Assembly (NCBI GenBank): GCA_027449865.1
Contig: DAIDKV010000190.1
Location: 34,062-98,061, forward strand
DNA length: 64,000 bases
Direction of reading: 5' to 3'
From: Planctomycetales bacterium
Lineage (GTDB): Bacteria; Planctomycetota; Planctomycetia; Isosphaerales; Isosphaeraceae
The position numbers and the translations under genes are program-made. The notes beneath the pieces are model-generated. The model was not told the origin of the DNA, did no database searches, and saw only the letters and a list, made by a program, of their open reading frames with translations. The first letter of the stretch is position 1. Every line of letters starts with the position of its first letter. This document shows positions 26,501 to 31,671 of this stretch, one piece after another.

Positions 26501-29241
26501 TTACCGACGAGGTCGGTGACGCCGGATCCGCCGCCGGTTCCCGCGTTGCCGTTCGGCGTGAGGACGACGACGGCGTAGGAATCGGTCGGCATCTCGCTCT
26601 GGGGCAGAGCGCTGTAGTCGAGAGTGACGGTGTAGGTGAGCGGGTTGTAGCTGATCGTGGCGCGAGGATCGGCGTTGAGGTTGATGTAGTTGCCGATCGT
26701 CGAGGGAGTCGGCGGCCAGGTCGTGTTCGATCCCTGGCGGAGGACCAGGAAATTCTGGAGCAAGGCGGTGGAGGGATCGATGGCCTTGCTGAAGGTAATG
26801 GAGACCGTCCGGCCGTTGATCGAGGTGTTGGTGACGACCGGGTTGGTGGTGTCCTGGAGAGCGAAGGAGATCGGGTTACTTGGGACGAGCGTGTGTCCGT
26901 CGGTGGCGACGACCGTGGAGCCGCTGGCCGGGCTCGCGACGGTGTAGGAATAGTTCCCGTTAGCAGTGACGCCGCCGGCCCGGGTGAAGCTAATGGGGTA
27001 GTCGACGATTGTGGGCGCGGTGGTGCTGTCGATCGGGATCGGGGCACCGACGTTGACGGTGACCCCGGTGGGGACCGTCGAGAAGCTGAGATCGGCGGCG
27101 CTGAGAGACGAGGCGACGACCGGCTTGTTGAACGTGACCTGGATCACGCTGGGAGCCGTGGTGACCGTGGAGCCGTTGGCCGGGGTGGTGGTGGAGACCT
27201 GGAGCTGGTCGATCGCGGTGAGGGCGTCCACGGCGTTGAGGAAGCCGTAGCCGCTCTGCTGATTCCAGGAGCCGGCCGACTGGCCGTTCATCGGGGTTTG
27301 TGCGGCCGCGCTGATCATGCTCGCCTTGATCTGGGCAGGCGTCGCGGCGGGGTTGAGCTGCTTCATCAACGCGGCGATCGCCGCGACGTTCGGCGAGGCC
27401 GACGAGGTTCCGAAGAACGTCGGCAGGTTCTGCTGATTGGTTGGGACGGCGTTGGTGTTGGTGACGGGATCGGGAGAGTTCGGCTCGCCGGGGAAGGCGA
27501 TCGGTTGGGTGGTGTCAATGACCTGGCCGGGCGTGAAGAACGAGGTGTTGCCTCCGTCGGACCCGGTGACTGTCGGCTGCTGAAGGGTCACTGGCGAGGG
27601 TAGGGCATTGCCATTGGCGTCGAAGAACTGGAGCGCCGGACCGAAGGAGCTGAACGGCTCGTTCGGCAAGGGACTGGGGAGCTGTCCGTTGGCGAAGTTC
27701 GAGGCGAAGGGCTGGGAAACCCACCAGGGCGTGGCCCCGACGCCGATCGTGTTCGGGTCGACCGAGTGGCCAATGCTGCTGGGGTAAATGGTTCCAGCGG
27801 CGGCGCCGGTCTCCTGAGTAATGGTGAGCTGGTTGCCCTCAATGTCGTTGACAAACTCGATATGGCCGGGATTCGCACCCGAGACGACCTGAACGGCGAT
27901 GTAATAACTGCCGGCGCTGGGGATGGTGATGAGCTGGAGCGGCGACTGGGTGGCGACGGTGTTGCTGTTCTGGGCAGCGCCGACCACCACGTTGCCGTTG
28001 GTGGCGTCGATGACGTAGATGTCGACCTGAGAGGTCACCTTGCCCGTGGCGCCTGCGGGTTCCTGCGACTGGAAAGGCTGATCGAACTGGAAGGTGATCT
28101 CCGTATTCGAGCCGCTGGTCTTGATCGGCAGTTCGTTGGTCGCGGTGCCGCCGGGGTTGAAGTTCATGAAGGTGCCGGAGCCGATCCCCGTGATCGACCC
28201 GCTCATCGGGTTGAACGTCGAGAGATAGCCCTGGTTCGCGTAGTTGCCGGCGGCGCTGACGTAAGTGGTTCCCTGGGCGGTGACCGAATCGATTGCCTGC
28301 GAGATCACGCCGGGCTGGAAGAACGGATCGTTGAACCAGCGGAGGTCGTCGACGACGACGTTGGAGTGGGCCTGAGTTGCGAGAGCCGTCACCGACTGGG
28401 CCATGGAGAGGACAGAGTTGCCGCCGGCCGAGAAGGCGAGGTTGGCTCCGGGTGCGATGTCATGGATATTCTCCAGCATCGCCCGGCCCTCGTCGGTGCT
28501 GCCGGCGGGGCCATCGGTAATGACATTGACCGGGTTGTTCGCGTTGAGGTCGCCGGTTTTGTACGAGGCGGCCAGGCCGCCCTGGTACTGGCTGACGCTA
28601 TCGGAGATCACGCCGACGGTCGTTCCGGTCCCATCCACGGTGAACTGGGTTCGGGCCGCGGCGGCCGACATCGAGGTGACGGCCTCGTTGTAGGCGGTGC
28701 CCTGGTACAGCGGGACGGTGTTTCCGGTTGTGGCGAGGGTTACCGGCGCGTAGTTCACCTGGCCGCTCTGCGTCAGGCCGAGCTCGGCCAGCGCCGGGAG
28801 GTCGTTGATCGGCGCGAAGCCCTCGACCAGGTCGTAATACGCGCTCGAGGTGCTGACCTGCATCCCGGCGTCTTGAACCTGCGTGAGGAACTGCGAGAAG
28901 TCGCCGCCGTAGAGCATTTTCAACTGGAGGCCGACGTTGCCGCCCTGGAACTCAACGCCAGGGAACTGCTGGGTGAGCGAACTGGTGTTGTCGCCGCTCT
29001 GGATATAGGCCTCGTAAATGTTGACGGCCGAGGCGCCGAGGTTCGCCATCGGACCATTCTGGGCGTCGGCCAGATTGCCGGGATCCGTCGGCTTCCAGAT
29101 CGGTGTGGGATTGCTGCCACCGCTGAGGAGACGACGATCCTCGAGCGTTTCGATCCGGGGCAAGCCCTGCCGCGAGGCGCTGGACTTGCCGCGGCGCCGA
29201 TCCAGCTTGTGATTGCGACCGTTTGACTTGAAGCTACCCAT
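17530..29241 (-). CDS. Giant exported subtilisin-like protease with Ig-like and beta-helix repeats and His-rich tail
   Basis: A 3,903-residue protein, likely secreted or surface-bound. The N-terminus LPRIETLEDRRLLSG (about residues 27-41) matches the planctomycete LEPR-XLL-type leader. A subtilisin-like region spans about residues 200-650: Asp214 in TVGVISDS, Glu251 in STDEGRAML where subtilisins have the catalytic His, Asn333 in SAAGNY (oxyanion), and Ser613 in FFGTSSASPNVAAIAALM. Multiple Big_5/SbsA-type Ig-like segments follow (NGSTVTTAPSVIQVTFNKPV and similar), then long right-handed beta-helix-like stretches rich in Asn/Gly, one with TRENPYPTITDAMNAAV (DUF1565-like). Near the C-terminus come another Ig-like domain, a Pro/Ser linker and about 83 residues with 19 His. 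The start at 29241 has GGGGAG eight bases upstream. Thr/Asn/Ser-rich composition fits a secreted adhesin-like protein; the substrate is unknown. Confidence 0.85.
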   Translation of the reverse strand: MGSFKSNGRNHKLDRRRGKSSASRQGLPRIETLEDRRLLSGGSNPTPIWKPTDPGNLADAQNGPMANLGASAVNIYEAYIQSGDNTSSLTQQFPGVEFQGGNVGLQLKMLYGGDFSQFLTQVQDAGMQVSTSSAYYDLVEGFAPINDLPALAELGLTQSGQVNYAPVTLATTGNTVPLYQGTAYNEAVTSMSAAAARTQFTVDGTGTTVGVISDSVSQYQGGLAASYKTGDLNANNPVNVITDGPAGSTDEGRAMLENIHDIAPGANLAFSAGGNSVLSMAQSVTALATQAHSNVVVDDLRWFNDPFFQPGVISQAIDSVTAQGTTYVSAAGNYANQGYLSTFNPMSGSITGIGSGTFMNFNPGGTATNELPIKTSGSNTEITFQFDQPFQSQEPAGATGKVTSQVDIYVIDATNGNVVVGAAQNSNTVATQSPLQLITIPSAGSYYIAVQVVSGANPGHIEFVNDIEGNQLTITQETGAAAGTIYPSSIGHSVDPNTIGVGATPWWVSQPFASNFANGQLPSPLPNEPFSSFGPALQFFDANGNALPSPVTLQQPTVTGSDGGNTSFFTPGQVIDTTQPIAFPGEPNSPDPVTNTNAVPTNQQNLPTFFGTSSASPNVAAIAALMKQLNPAATPAQIKASMISAAAQTPMNGQSAGSWNQQSGYGFLNAVDALTAIDQLQVSTTTPANGSTVTTAPSVIQVTFNKPVVASSLSAADLSFSTVPTGVTVNVGAPIPIDSTTAPTIVDYPISFTRAGGVTANGNYSYTVASPASGSTVVATDGHTLVPSNPISFALQDTTNPVVTNTSINGRTVSITFSKAIDPSTALLQNFLVLRQGSNTTWPPTPSTIGNYINLNADPRATISYNPLTYTVTLDYSALPQSEMPTDSYAVVVLTPNGNAGTGGGSGVTDLVGNDLYGYYTGSFPSGPYVTQVNGTSTNEPYDFIQNLGLQQLQAPVITTFTMSPSSDTGIPNDQNTTNNQPTFVGSVYVPFPGSIANNQIIVQFQGTPANNGAITLAASPSGYGYSVSGTLGVNYVTTTTDANGTFTITPPSSLLEGFENAVAVAVGQPSYQNGNLSGLSSQRLDSFRIDNSAPQITSAALTASAIQSGTNLLPLPGSTTSTTNLSALSSLYLGVVDPIHQGLSALGTPSTVIFSALDPSTATNTSNYSLINSAGQDYSSYITGATYTPTTTPLTSGNYSQYTGYIQLSFAPGLPAGVYTLTAHAHDLLPGSTSNYYPGITDAAGNYINDSSVAGEGSVDFKVNIAIQTTPAYITGMALESVPAGSTNFSTAIGGPQSYFELPPANGANTRDNIPAPPNTAVIDLSNPIPYVNSTFYNSRVLLIGSTNPATTTNLNPTPDGNFGTLGQGGLGASDPASGYTIVGNTTVTLYYLNTTNDQWTPADSAHPGTRLVLTYNGGTPLPADYYRVYMPNQVDKSGTDTRIYDIYGNQLDGEFLGNPTSQNSTVFSPPAAYPNITIPQYQDQLSSGQTRIGLSGDGVAGGAFMTGFVVVPYGNVVYARPDFVENPLVPNGAGLSNGSPAAPYPVLAPEGDPTNTALAANPTHNPNLGLNNPAFFQPGNYNPLYNYSGQTGFQQSAFYAASQLALLGPVVIVAEPGLPSRNPITGTVSQASFSLIDPTGSTNPGASVPFDTTLVFQAGATMKFQGTSLFVQNQGSALQSQGTIANPVNFTSYNNAAIAGATNGNPDNQPHAGDWGGLVFRSYDESANAQQFPVDGTLIGTGTNGMALSGAQSAMSILNFTDISYAGGPSPLGTSNFYSAVTLYNDRPMLTNMNIAQSGTSSAEGAIAADMNSLREDDTARGPLVRNVTTTGNSINGFYLMAQPNGFIEPTNAVPYPANPSNLGGVQNYTIAEPLPIVITAQLVLGQQFLENTGGNTQIMGDRLYIQPGSILKFNKGSALDVIDPSASLNVGARTYMNGFDANPNYSPTNFAPYTSFQAEGLTDSQVIFTSIYDNTASTPFVPAIDVTGVTSPPTLGPSLWGSVGIVSGADVVINNALFEYGGGAVNTQDFTLPSQSVLAFITYQSDFPLPASRTYGTQGTHAYITNNTFKNNFDAAMQIEPNGLLAANPLTPLASGHPFFRNNVMTGNGIDGLAVVTNRSYVSNATATGIQYIGPQESIVNGGSYANQTVNAVWDSTDLTYVLRGTVVLGQQQNFFNQNLPTPNTSAFTNLQPPTVSLTIQAALPGTLLADGSTIPSPGQSVIVKLLNDNTPNGAGSLSGLGSQGLTAGNSAGAGFALGVDNGVDPTSDPLIDGGVQTALRILGIPGNQTTGQQRVPVIITSLRDGSVGTTVRGVQMYNILNSDPTWQANHSGASLTSPAAGDGGYIYIGGNSQTEYNPYNPFDGSYITNADISYMTRIEVQGGGILNTYNDLSGKPGTPTLSTASWWQQLSGYLAPVNQLNAPMTLTVSDSNLADFADAAIFAHPNANGIAVDWTGANGGVGTAPGTIARTSLGGEPVYLNLYNDTISNSPVGVAINSQTGNDTTGDSPFIAIIQNVTFNNDGYGIQTVAPVHSNSPDNSFASVQTLAMNDIFSNITNDAINIQGQAGESLIQYDLFYNNGADVVAPNDGGQLPPPYGTFDANPNYVGPVGGTLPATAQNYNIQSNSPAIDAGRSEIGPNDLGNALYPGVNISLTGGQIVETRTNPANLPAGEVPGQSNLFGIYGGGSGNGYDSRQIVTLPGTNFFSFPTLFQPVLTTDPTGYTGTSTVPGTYNYQPYSGIRDILGYIRVPDPNVPGVGYGSNPFIDIGAYQYVNLHPPEVTGVTATVATSTSSSSSTGTTKTIPFYTVGGTTGSNTTPQTINVAFNEPIDPNTLNGNTVQLEELGVAPGTSQKFISLQGKTSYNSATDSLVITLAGLSLPTDEYRLILFGSGSPVIQNTQGIALDGENLSNNNNPTNGTQLALPSGNGYPGGNFYDSFIINTTPPSINSGSLQMAASSDSNIVGDSITNVTTPTFTGSISEPTSLVPLAGQTVTLNVGIALNINGTVQDFYNASQLPAGYSQYAQYIRPNAGTGLTDTSGNFSVTVGTDGAGTGLVTNTSGLPNLFPILNVGSSGQLSPLTGTDSGYYVVQAVATDQSGNSSNPSSSVPFVVDTTPPTVSITSPTSDQTITSLTNGGIQFTITTSKNIDLTHFNASSIQVTTAGTNGTIGGTGAVTVPINPNSIQVTYLDAGTGGPGREQITFTTQGTLTNNLYQVTLLNTGSDPVEDIAGNVIASPVSQQFVVDVPSLSTVLYVGAASYVTNTGATQGTRENPYPTITDAMNAAVIGDVVAVLPGVYTESVTMKPFVRLFSAAASSTDSTVFTTSTGNPLATIIRAPQITATATSNQQSTIIANGLSSFPGLSTEIAGFTIASPLLGDPASGTINTAASAIQVINSNILLDKNYIADAGIGIAVQTSGSSAQTPQIENDVIVGNIIGMQIQDAGGTSASTQPAQVINNDFNFNTVGLYLLNSASSPLQAYVANNIFWQNHDQTTSNNGFAIESTNPNMVNLRNNMFQGNGSDTSLTSDTTATNNLGNGFSSAILSSTVPDSQGNFVGSPQYAQPIDPRPGGDGPANLFVSSNFDLTAASAAIDNAYEPSAIPTDILGNSQVKIGNDGFGLPGFGPRDIGAYEFNGIGGIPLGGAFRVVTSSIVPNGGAPLASGGTKVVATSPTSITLSFSWPVSPTSLKASDLVLSGSADSNNVQPTSLTWIDPETVQFNLSGPLNVPGTLDLSLPANQVSSTNGLNNIGYSDNVVLQIGNPVQLNPTPYQPTPISSPSPGSPIGVTLPTVPGSPVVVSSPIPTTPIAVPSPVGFRHHHKKAHPTRRPFHHAVPHHKPVHHRARQVAHKAKGAHAHAHVAIRTAEATPAFRYSAAHPHAHASLTLSFAGPLHHRKGR

Positions 29242-29851
29242 CGACAGACTCCCCGGTAAGCTCGGAAGCACCACCCGATCGAGTCGCCCAAATCCTGGCG
29301 CACTCGAACTCGGATATCACTTCCACACCCTCAAGGTGACTCAAGTAGACTGCGGAGACCACCGTCCGCCCTCGGACCCGACCTCGGCTGCCCAGGCACT
29401 CATACTGCCGAGCCATCGGATCTGTTCCGTGCCGCCCCAAAAACCTTGATCCCGCCCCGGCCTCCCAACCATTCGGCGCCGACACGCCGCGATCCCCGGG
29501 GCTCTCCCCCGCCATCGCCCGCCCGCCGTCCGCCGTTGATCTTCTTGTGACGTTGAAGGTGCATCCCGCCGAACCACGCCACCCCACCCAGCCCCTGGAG
29601 CCAGGTCCGAGGTTTTCAACAACCTCCAGCAGCCGTGGTTGGCTACATGCACTCAGTCAATCTTTAACCCTTGGATTCCGTTCGTCAAGCCCCGAGGCGG
29701 AAGAATTCGTGGTAGAGGAGTCCGAGGTGGGTTTCTTCGAATTCGGGGCGATCCGACGCAGGAACTGAGTCCGTACGAGTGTGTCCTCTAGATTCGAGAA
29801 GTCAAACTGGGGAAAGGGCGGCAGAGCGGGCATCGGCGAGACGGAGGAGGC
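29242..29851. other. Upstream region of the giant gene
   Basis: About 610 bases. No protein frame here shows a recognisable pattern. It must contain the promoter for the giant gene on the minus strand, but I see no clean -35/-10 pair. TTGAGT and TTGAGG occur near 29335-29345 on the minus strand with poor -10 partners. Confidence 0.4.
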
Positions 29852-30487
29852 TCAGGCGATCGGGGTTGTCGTCTCGATACCGAGGCGTCGCAATTCGTGG
29901 AGGAGGGCCGGAGTCTCGTGATAATGGATACCGACGAGACCGGCCTGGCGGGCCCCTTCGACGTTTTCCTCGATGTCGTCGATGAAGAGGCAGGAGGCGG
30001 CCGGGACACCGGCGGCGGCGACGCAGGCGTCGAAGAAGGCGCGGGCGGGCTTCATCTGGCCGACCTCGTAGGAGAGGATCAGGCCGTCGAGAAGGTCGAG
30101 GGTCTGGGCGAACTGCCGGCGGTAGAACGTGGCGTGGAGGATATTCGTATTGGAGCCAAGGAAGACGCGGTAGCCAGCCGCCTTCAGCGCGGCGATCAGT
30201 TCGGCGACGGGTTCATTCGGCCAGAAGATATCTTCCCAGGCACGGACGAACTGATCGTGATCCAGCCGAACACCAGCGGCCTCCATGACCCGAGAGGCGA
30301 AGACTTCCGGACCGATCCGGCCACTCTCGAACGCGACCAGCCAGTCCGCAAACCCCCGGTCGAGCAGGCGATCGCGGAGAGCGGTCCCCGTGATCCCCAG
30401 CGACCCGGCCAGCCGATCGCAGGCGCGAAGGTAGTCGAAGAAGCCGACGACGTTCCCGAAGTCGAAAATCAAAACCGGCTTGTGCAT
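29852..30487 (-). CDS. HAD-superfamily hydrolase, subfamily IA (phosphatase)
   Basis: A 211-residue cytosolic protein with motif I FDFGNVVG near residues 8-14 (DFGNV variant typical of subfamily IA/YihX-like phosphatases), motif II GSNTN near residue 109, the conserved Lys in QMKPARAFFDA and motif IV FIDDIEENVEGARQ near residue 168. The helical cap between motifs I and II contains LLDRGFADWLVAFESGRI. It would dephosphorylate a small sugar or nucleotide phosphate; the substrate is unclear. The ATG at 30487 keeps motif I at the normal distance; an upstream GTG at 30523 adds twelve unrelated residues. A repeat cluster lies between this gene and the pseudopilin gene. Confidence 0.87.
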   Translation of the reverse strand: MHKPVLIFDFGNVVGFFDYLRACDRLAGSLGITGTALRDRLLDRGFADWLVAFESGRIGPEVFASRVMEAAGVRLDHDQFVRAWEDIFWPNEPVAELIAALKAAGYRVFLGSNTNILHATFYRRQFAQTLDLLDGLILSYEVGQMKPARAFFDACVAAAGVPAASCLFIDDIEENVEGARQAGLVGIHYHETPALLHELRRLGIETTTPIA

Positions 30488-30506
30488 GGTGCCAATCCCA
30501 GGATAA

Positions 30507-30549
30507 ACATCAGGTGCAACCACGAATATACATCAGGAGCAACCACGAA
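30507..30549 (+). repeat. Direct repeat, 20-mer twice with period 23
   Basis: ACATCAGGTGCAACCACGAA (30507-30526) recurs at 30530-30549 with a single difference (T to A). It leads directly into the inverted repeat starting at 30541. Confidence 0.75.
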
Positions 30550-30644
30550 AAACACGAAATCACACGGAAACACAAGACAGCTGATCAAACAACTATTTAA
30601 TTAGACATTATTTTATTTCGTGTAATTTCGTGTTTTTCGTGGTT
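30541..30644. repeat. Perfect 20-bp inverted repeat
   Basis: AACCACGAAAAACACGAAAT (30541-30560) is the exact reverse complement of 30625-30644. The AT-rich 64-base spacer contains ACTATTTAATTAGACATTAT. This CACGAAAAACACGAAA-type element resembles the intergenic repeats frequently seen in planctomycete genomes; that is recollection of type, not a search result. Confidence 0.8.
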
Positions 30645-30686
30645 ACTGCATTTCCAGGTTTTTCGTGGTTACTGCATTTCCAGGTT
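30635..30686 (+). repeat. Perfect tandem 26-bp repeat
   Basis: Two exact 26-base copies lie back to back, at 30635-30660 and 30661-30686; each begins TTTCGTGGTTACTGC and ends TTTCCAGGTT. The first copy contains part of the right arm of the inverted repeat, and the array abuts the stop codon of the pseudopilin gene. Confidence 0.85.
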
Positions 30687-31671
30687 ATGGTTGCGGGTCT
30701 CGGATCGCGGCGAGGTCTCGCCAGATCGCGGGGGCGATTGTCGGGAGGGTGAGCGAGACGGAGCCGTCGAGGCGGAGGAGGTTCACACCGCGAACGTGTC
30801 CGCTCGACGCCCCGATGCGTGCCGAGGCACCGTCGCGGGCGATGCAGGAAGGCCGGGCGCCTGGGGTCTGGGCGTGATTGTAGAGGGTCGAGCGGTAATC
30901 GGCGGCGATCCAGGAGGAGCCGGCGTCTTCGCGGAGGGCGAGGGCATCGGCGAGGGTCGGGCAAGAATCGCCGACGGAGGAGGCGGAGATCCGGTAGCTG
31001 GGGAGCCGTTCGGGGCCGTCCTCGGCCGAGCCGACGAGTCGTTCGCTGAAGGCGGCGGTGTAAGAAAGGCCGTCGCGGGCCTCGACCGCGGCCAGGCTCC
31101 AGTGGCGACCGATGGCGAACGCGCCGTTGCGGCCGAGGGGCGAGTCTCCGGTGGCCGCTCGGTAGCTTATCGGAGCGGGGAGCCGGCCCGAGAGCGCGTT
31201 GGGATCGCTGGAGCAGACGAACCCGGGGATCGGGATCTCGCCGGGGACCGGTCCACCCCCCTTCGGCCGCGTTTTCGGGTCGTGAAGGCTCGACAGGTCG
31301 GGCAGGTCAAGCGACTGGAGCAGGCCGCGGAGCGGGCTCGACGTCCCGCGTGAGGTTGGTTCGCCGGGCGGCAGGGTCGAGGCGATCTCGGGAAGTTGCC
31401 CCTTCATCTGGTCGTGAAGCGCCAGTGCGAAACCCATCTGAGCCAGGTTGCGGGCACAGCGATTGAGCCGGGCCCCTTCCCTGGCTCGTGACATCCCCAT
31501 CAGCGCGAGAAGTCCGGTCACGCCCAGCAGGATCACCAGAACGATGACATCTCCCCGCGTCACGCCGCGTCGCGACCGGCAACCAGATCCAGCGACCATC
31601 GAACCTCGCCTCGCTTCTCGGAACCGGCCCGTCTCGGGTCCGGCGGACACAGACCGGAATTCAGTGATCAT
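30685..31671 (-). CDS. Type II pseudopilin-like protein (DUF1559-related)
   Basis: The 328-residue product has a basic N-terminus, then RRGVTRGDVIVLVILLGVTG, a type IV pilin-like hydrophobic helix starting near residue 36, followed by RLNRCARNLAQMGFALALHDQMKGQLPE. That LNRCxxNLxQxGxALxxHDxxxGxxP stretch is the pattern of DUF1559 pseudopilins. The C-terminal LRLDGSVSLTLPTIAPAIWRDLAAI corresponds to the DG-containing end of the family. The cleavage motif is altered: G-V-T-R-G-D replaces G-F-T-L-I-E, retaining only an acidic residue at position +5. The start ATG (31671) overlaps the stop of the upstream propeller gene by 11 bases, so the genes are coupled. Proteins of this kind are numerous in planctomycetes and their function is unsettled. 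Confidence 0.85.
   Translation of the reverse strand: MITEFRSVSAGPETGRFREARRGSMVAGSGCRSRRGVTRGDVIVLVILLGVTGLLALMGMSRAREGARLNRCARNLAQMGFALALHDQMKGQLPEIASTLPPGEPTSRGTSSPLRGLLQSLDLPDLSSLHDPKTRPKGGGPVPGEIPIPGFVCSSDPNALSGRLPAPISYRAATGDSPLGRNGAFAIGRHWSLAAVEARDGLSYTAAFSERLVGSAEDGPERLPSYRISASSVGDSCPTLADALALREDAGSSWIAADYRSTLYNHAQTPGARPSCIARDGASARIGASSGHVRGVNLLRLDGSVSLTLPTIAPAIWRDLAAIRDPQP

Noticed and set aside
17650..27603. Long open frames on the plus strand opposite the giant gene (for example 17650-20043, 25561-27603)
   Set aside because: Their translations are Arg/Gly/Val/Asp-rich with no family pattern, and they mirror the GC-biased codons of the minus-strand gene, so they are shadows.
28920..29303. 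Alternative small gene near the giant gene start
   Set aside because: It is an out-of-frame read of the same DNA; the giant gene start at 29241 has the LEPR-XLL-like leader and a good ribosome-binding site.
30507..30686. Considered as a CRISPR array
   Set aside because: Repeats are few, of three different kinds, without regular unique spacers or cas genes.
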